Assembly: GCA_937942465.1 (NCBI GenBank)
Contig: CALDEO010000024.1
Coordinates: 1 to 5,690, forward strand
Source: an uncultured Saprospiraceae bacterium
GTDB lineage: Bacteria; Bacteroidota; Bacteroidia; Chitinophagales; Saprospiraceae
DNA: 5,690 nucleotides
Reading direction: 5' to 3'
The notes beneath the pieces were generated by a model. That model was given only the letters and a program-made list of their open reading frames with translations, ran no database searches and was not told the DNA's origin. The translations under genes were made by a program, and so were the position numbers. This document shows positions 4,180 to 5,690 of the stretch, piece after piece; position 1 is the first letter of the stretch, and each line of letters opens with the position of its first letter.

Positions 4180-5690
4180 ATGAAAAACTGGTTATTTACA
4201 TTCATACTTACACTCATAATAAACAGCATTTGCTTACAAGCTCAACAGACATCAAGAGTATTTGAACTCAATGACTTTGAGTTTTCAGTACGGTCTGATG
4301 GTAAGGTGTTTAATGCCGAGGAAGGAAACATAGGTCTCCGGTATACCGATCAAGAGGAGACACTACATGATGGTATTGGTCTGACTTTCGTGGGGTCTAA
4401 TGCTTCAGGACAAATACATGTGGCCAGCCATATGATTGATATAGAAGACCCCTCAAAATCAGGTTTTATTTCTGGAATAACTTGGTATGATACCAACCAA
4501 AACCTAATTTCAGTACACAACGATTATTATGTAGTTACCCGATCAGAAATAGAACAACATATAGCAGACTATGAAGATAACGGTATTATAGACAATCCAA
4601 TAGCAGCCATTTTTGATTGGCCAGCCTATAGAGTAACTTTTGCTGATTCTATATTGTCTACGCTTAGTCTTTTGGCACCATATTATGACATAAATAATAA
4701 TGGTAGTTACGATCCTGATGAGGGAGAATTTCCTATACCTCACAGCAATGCAGAAATCTTTATTCCTGAAATTTATATACTCAAATACTTTAGTAACAAC
4801 CTTGATGCAAATATTGAAGGTGGGGAGAGTATGGATGCTCATGGGAGAGTAGAAATCTACGGCTATAACTGCGCAAATGATGAAGTCAATCTAGCAAATG
4901 GGATCATGGTGAAATATTTAATCCAACCCTATCGAGATCAAATATTCCATGCTAACTTCAGTTTTAACAACAATTTCTCTCTAGGTGACTCATCCAACGA
5001 TTACTTAGCTTATGACTCTTTAAGCCATGCTACATTTGTATATAGTGATCCATTGCAGGCCGAGACCAATGAGGTCTATGACAACCTTGTGATCACTCAA
5101 AATGTGGTCAATGATATATACTCCTTATTAGAAGACGGAGGAGAAATCGCTATCTATCAACCAACCATTTTAAGTCATTATGACCTTGATCCTGATAAAG
5201 AAACATCGGGACCTAATAACGCCGACCAACTGTACAATAGAATACTCAGTGGCTATTGGAATGATGGCAACCCAAAAACTCCTTTTGACTACGGCTATAA
5301 TCCAAGTACTGAAGAGGCCTACCTAGCATCATTTGATGGCAATGTACATCAAGCTGACGGTTGGGATGAAATATCGGCAGGCAATCCATCTGGACAACGA
5401 AATGCCTTTCACTCTTTTCCTAAGGTCCAATACCTATTCCGTCCAAGTGTTGAGTACTACATCAACATCGAAAAAACAGATGACGGGCTTCCTGATTACC
5501 AAAAAGCGGCTGATATGCGCAAGAATGCGGAGAACATGAAATTTTGGTCACACGACTTTGATTGCTATCAAAACCCTACATCAACCACCCAAATTCCTAA
5601 TATTGAAATTCAAGTATACCCCAATCCTACTCAGGGAATAATACACCTCACATCATCAGACCCCATCCTTAAGGTTGAACTCTTCGACGA
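4180..5690 (+). CDS. Secreted surface protein with T9SS sorting domain (paralog 2), cut by window end
   Basis: The frame opens at ATG 4180 and stays open to the window end, giving 503 codons; the C-terminus lies outside. It is a tandem paralog of the gene at 2479, starting 39 bp after that gene's stop, so the two are probably one transcript. Residues 1-21 are a signal peptide (Met-Lys-Asn-Trp start, likely cleavage Leu-Gln-Ala|Gln). Landmarks match paralog 1 at nearly the same positions: Arg-Ser-Asp-Gly-Lys-Val-Phe (38-44), Asp-Tyr-Glu-Asp-Asn (from 130), the Asp/Asn loop from Asp170 (Asp-Ile-Asn-Asn-Asn-Gly-Ser-Tyr), Ser-Gly-Pro (343-345), Gly-Trp395, Gly-Gln-Arg407 and a Gly-Leu-Pro-Asp-Tyr motif. 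Cys231 and Cys462 match the conserved pair of paralog 1. The sorting domain begins at Ile475 with Val-Tyr-Pro-Asn-Pro (479-483) and is cut after about 29 residues; roughly 40-50 more are expected. The proteins have diverged widely, so the duplication is old. Function unknown. Confidence 0.85.
   Translation, partial: MKNWLFTFILTLIINSICLQAQQTSRVFELNDFEFSVRSDGKVFNAEEGNIGLRYTDQEETLHDGIGLTFVGSNASGQIHVASHMIDIEDPSKSGFISGITWYDTNQNLISVHNDYYVVTRSEIEQHIADYEDNGIIDNPIAAIFDWPAYRVTFADSILSTLSLLAPYYDINNNGSYDPDEGEFPIPHSNAEIFIPEIYILKYFSNNLDANIEGGESMDAHGRVEIYGYNCANDEVNLANGIMVKYLIQPYRDQIFHANFSFNNNFSLGDSSNDYLAYDSLSHATFVYSDPLQAETNEVYDNLVITQNVVNDIYSLLEDGGEIAIYQPTILSHYDLDPDKETSGPNNADQLYNRILSGYWNDGNPKTPFDYGYNPSTEEAYLASFDGNVHQADGWDEISAGNPSGQRNAFHSFPKVQYLFRPSVEYYINIEKTDDGLPDYQKAADMRKNAENMKFWSHDFDCYQNPTSTTQIPNIEIQVYPNPTQGIIHLTSSDPILKVELFD

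Noticed and set aside
4543..4842. Minus-strand open frame of 99 codons
   Set aside because: Antisense to the second T9SS paralog, whose frame is open throughout and aligns with paralog 1 over this stretch.
5333..5539. Plus-strand open frame of 68 codons
   Set aside because: Shadow frame inside the second T9SS paralog, in a region with conserved Gly-Trp and Gly-Leu-Pro-Asp-Tyr motifs in the main frame.

Overview
The window looks like a chromosomal segment of a Bacteroidota bacterium. It is AT-rich, it has a promoter element of the Bacteroidota type (TAnnTTTG) at its left end, its start codons mostly lack Shine-Dalgarno sequences, and two secreted proteins carry the C-terminal sorting domain of the type IX secretion system (T9SS), which is confined to this phylum. 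The genus cannot be fixed from the sequence.

Left part (1-564): a compact two-gene type II toxin-antitoxin operon on the plus strand. A 77-residue antitoxin-like protein is followed, with a 16-bp overlap, by a 99-residue RelE/ParE-family toxin.

Middle part (565-1572): a mobile cassette lies between the convergent 3' ends of the toxin gene and a methyltransferase gene. It holds a minus-strand HUH/Y1 transposase of the REP-associated (RAYT) type. Two direct copies of a ~133-bp element flank it (583-715 and 1407-1538), and each copy contains four short hairpins. The copies differ at 8 positions plus one single-base indel by hand alignment; nearly all differences lie in the linkers between hairpins. 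The transposase reading frame appears to have lost one base near its 5' end, so its first beta-strand is out of frame with any ATG.

Next (1573-2292, minus): a 239-residue FkbM-family SAM-dependent methyltransferase, standing alone. It is transcribed divergently from the genes to its right across a ~186-bp gap.

Right part (2479-5690, plus): two tandem paralogous genes encode large secreted proteins with a signal peptide, a shared ~450-residue body with a Ca-binding-like Asp/Asn loop and two conserved cysteines, and a T9SS type A sorting domain. The first is complete. The second starts 39 bp later and is cut by the window end inside its sorting domain. They are probably co-transcribed, exported by Sec, moved across the outer membrane by T9SS, and then anchored at the cell surface or released. 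Their function is not known to me.
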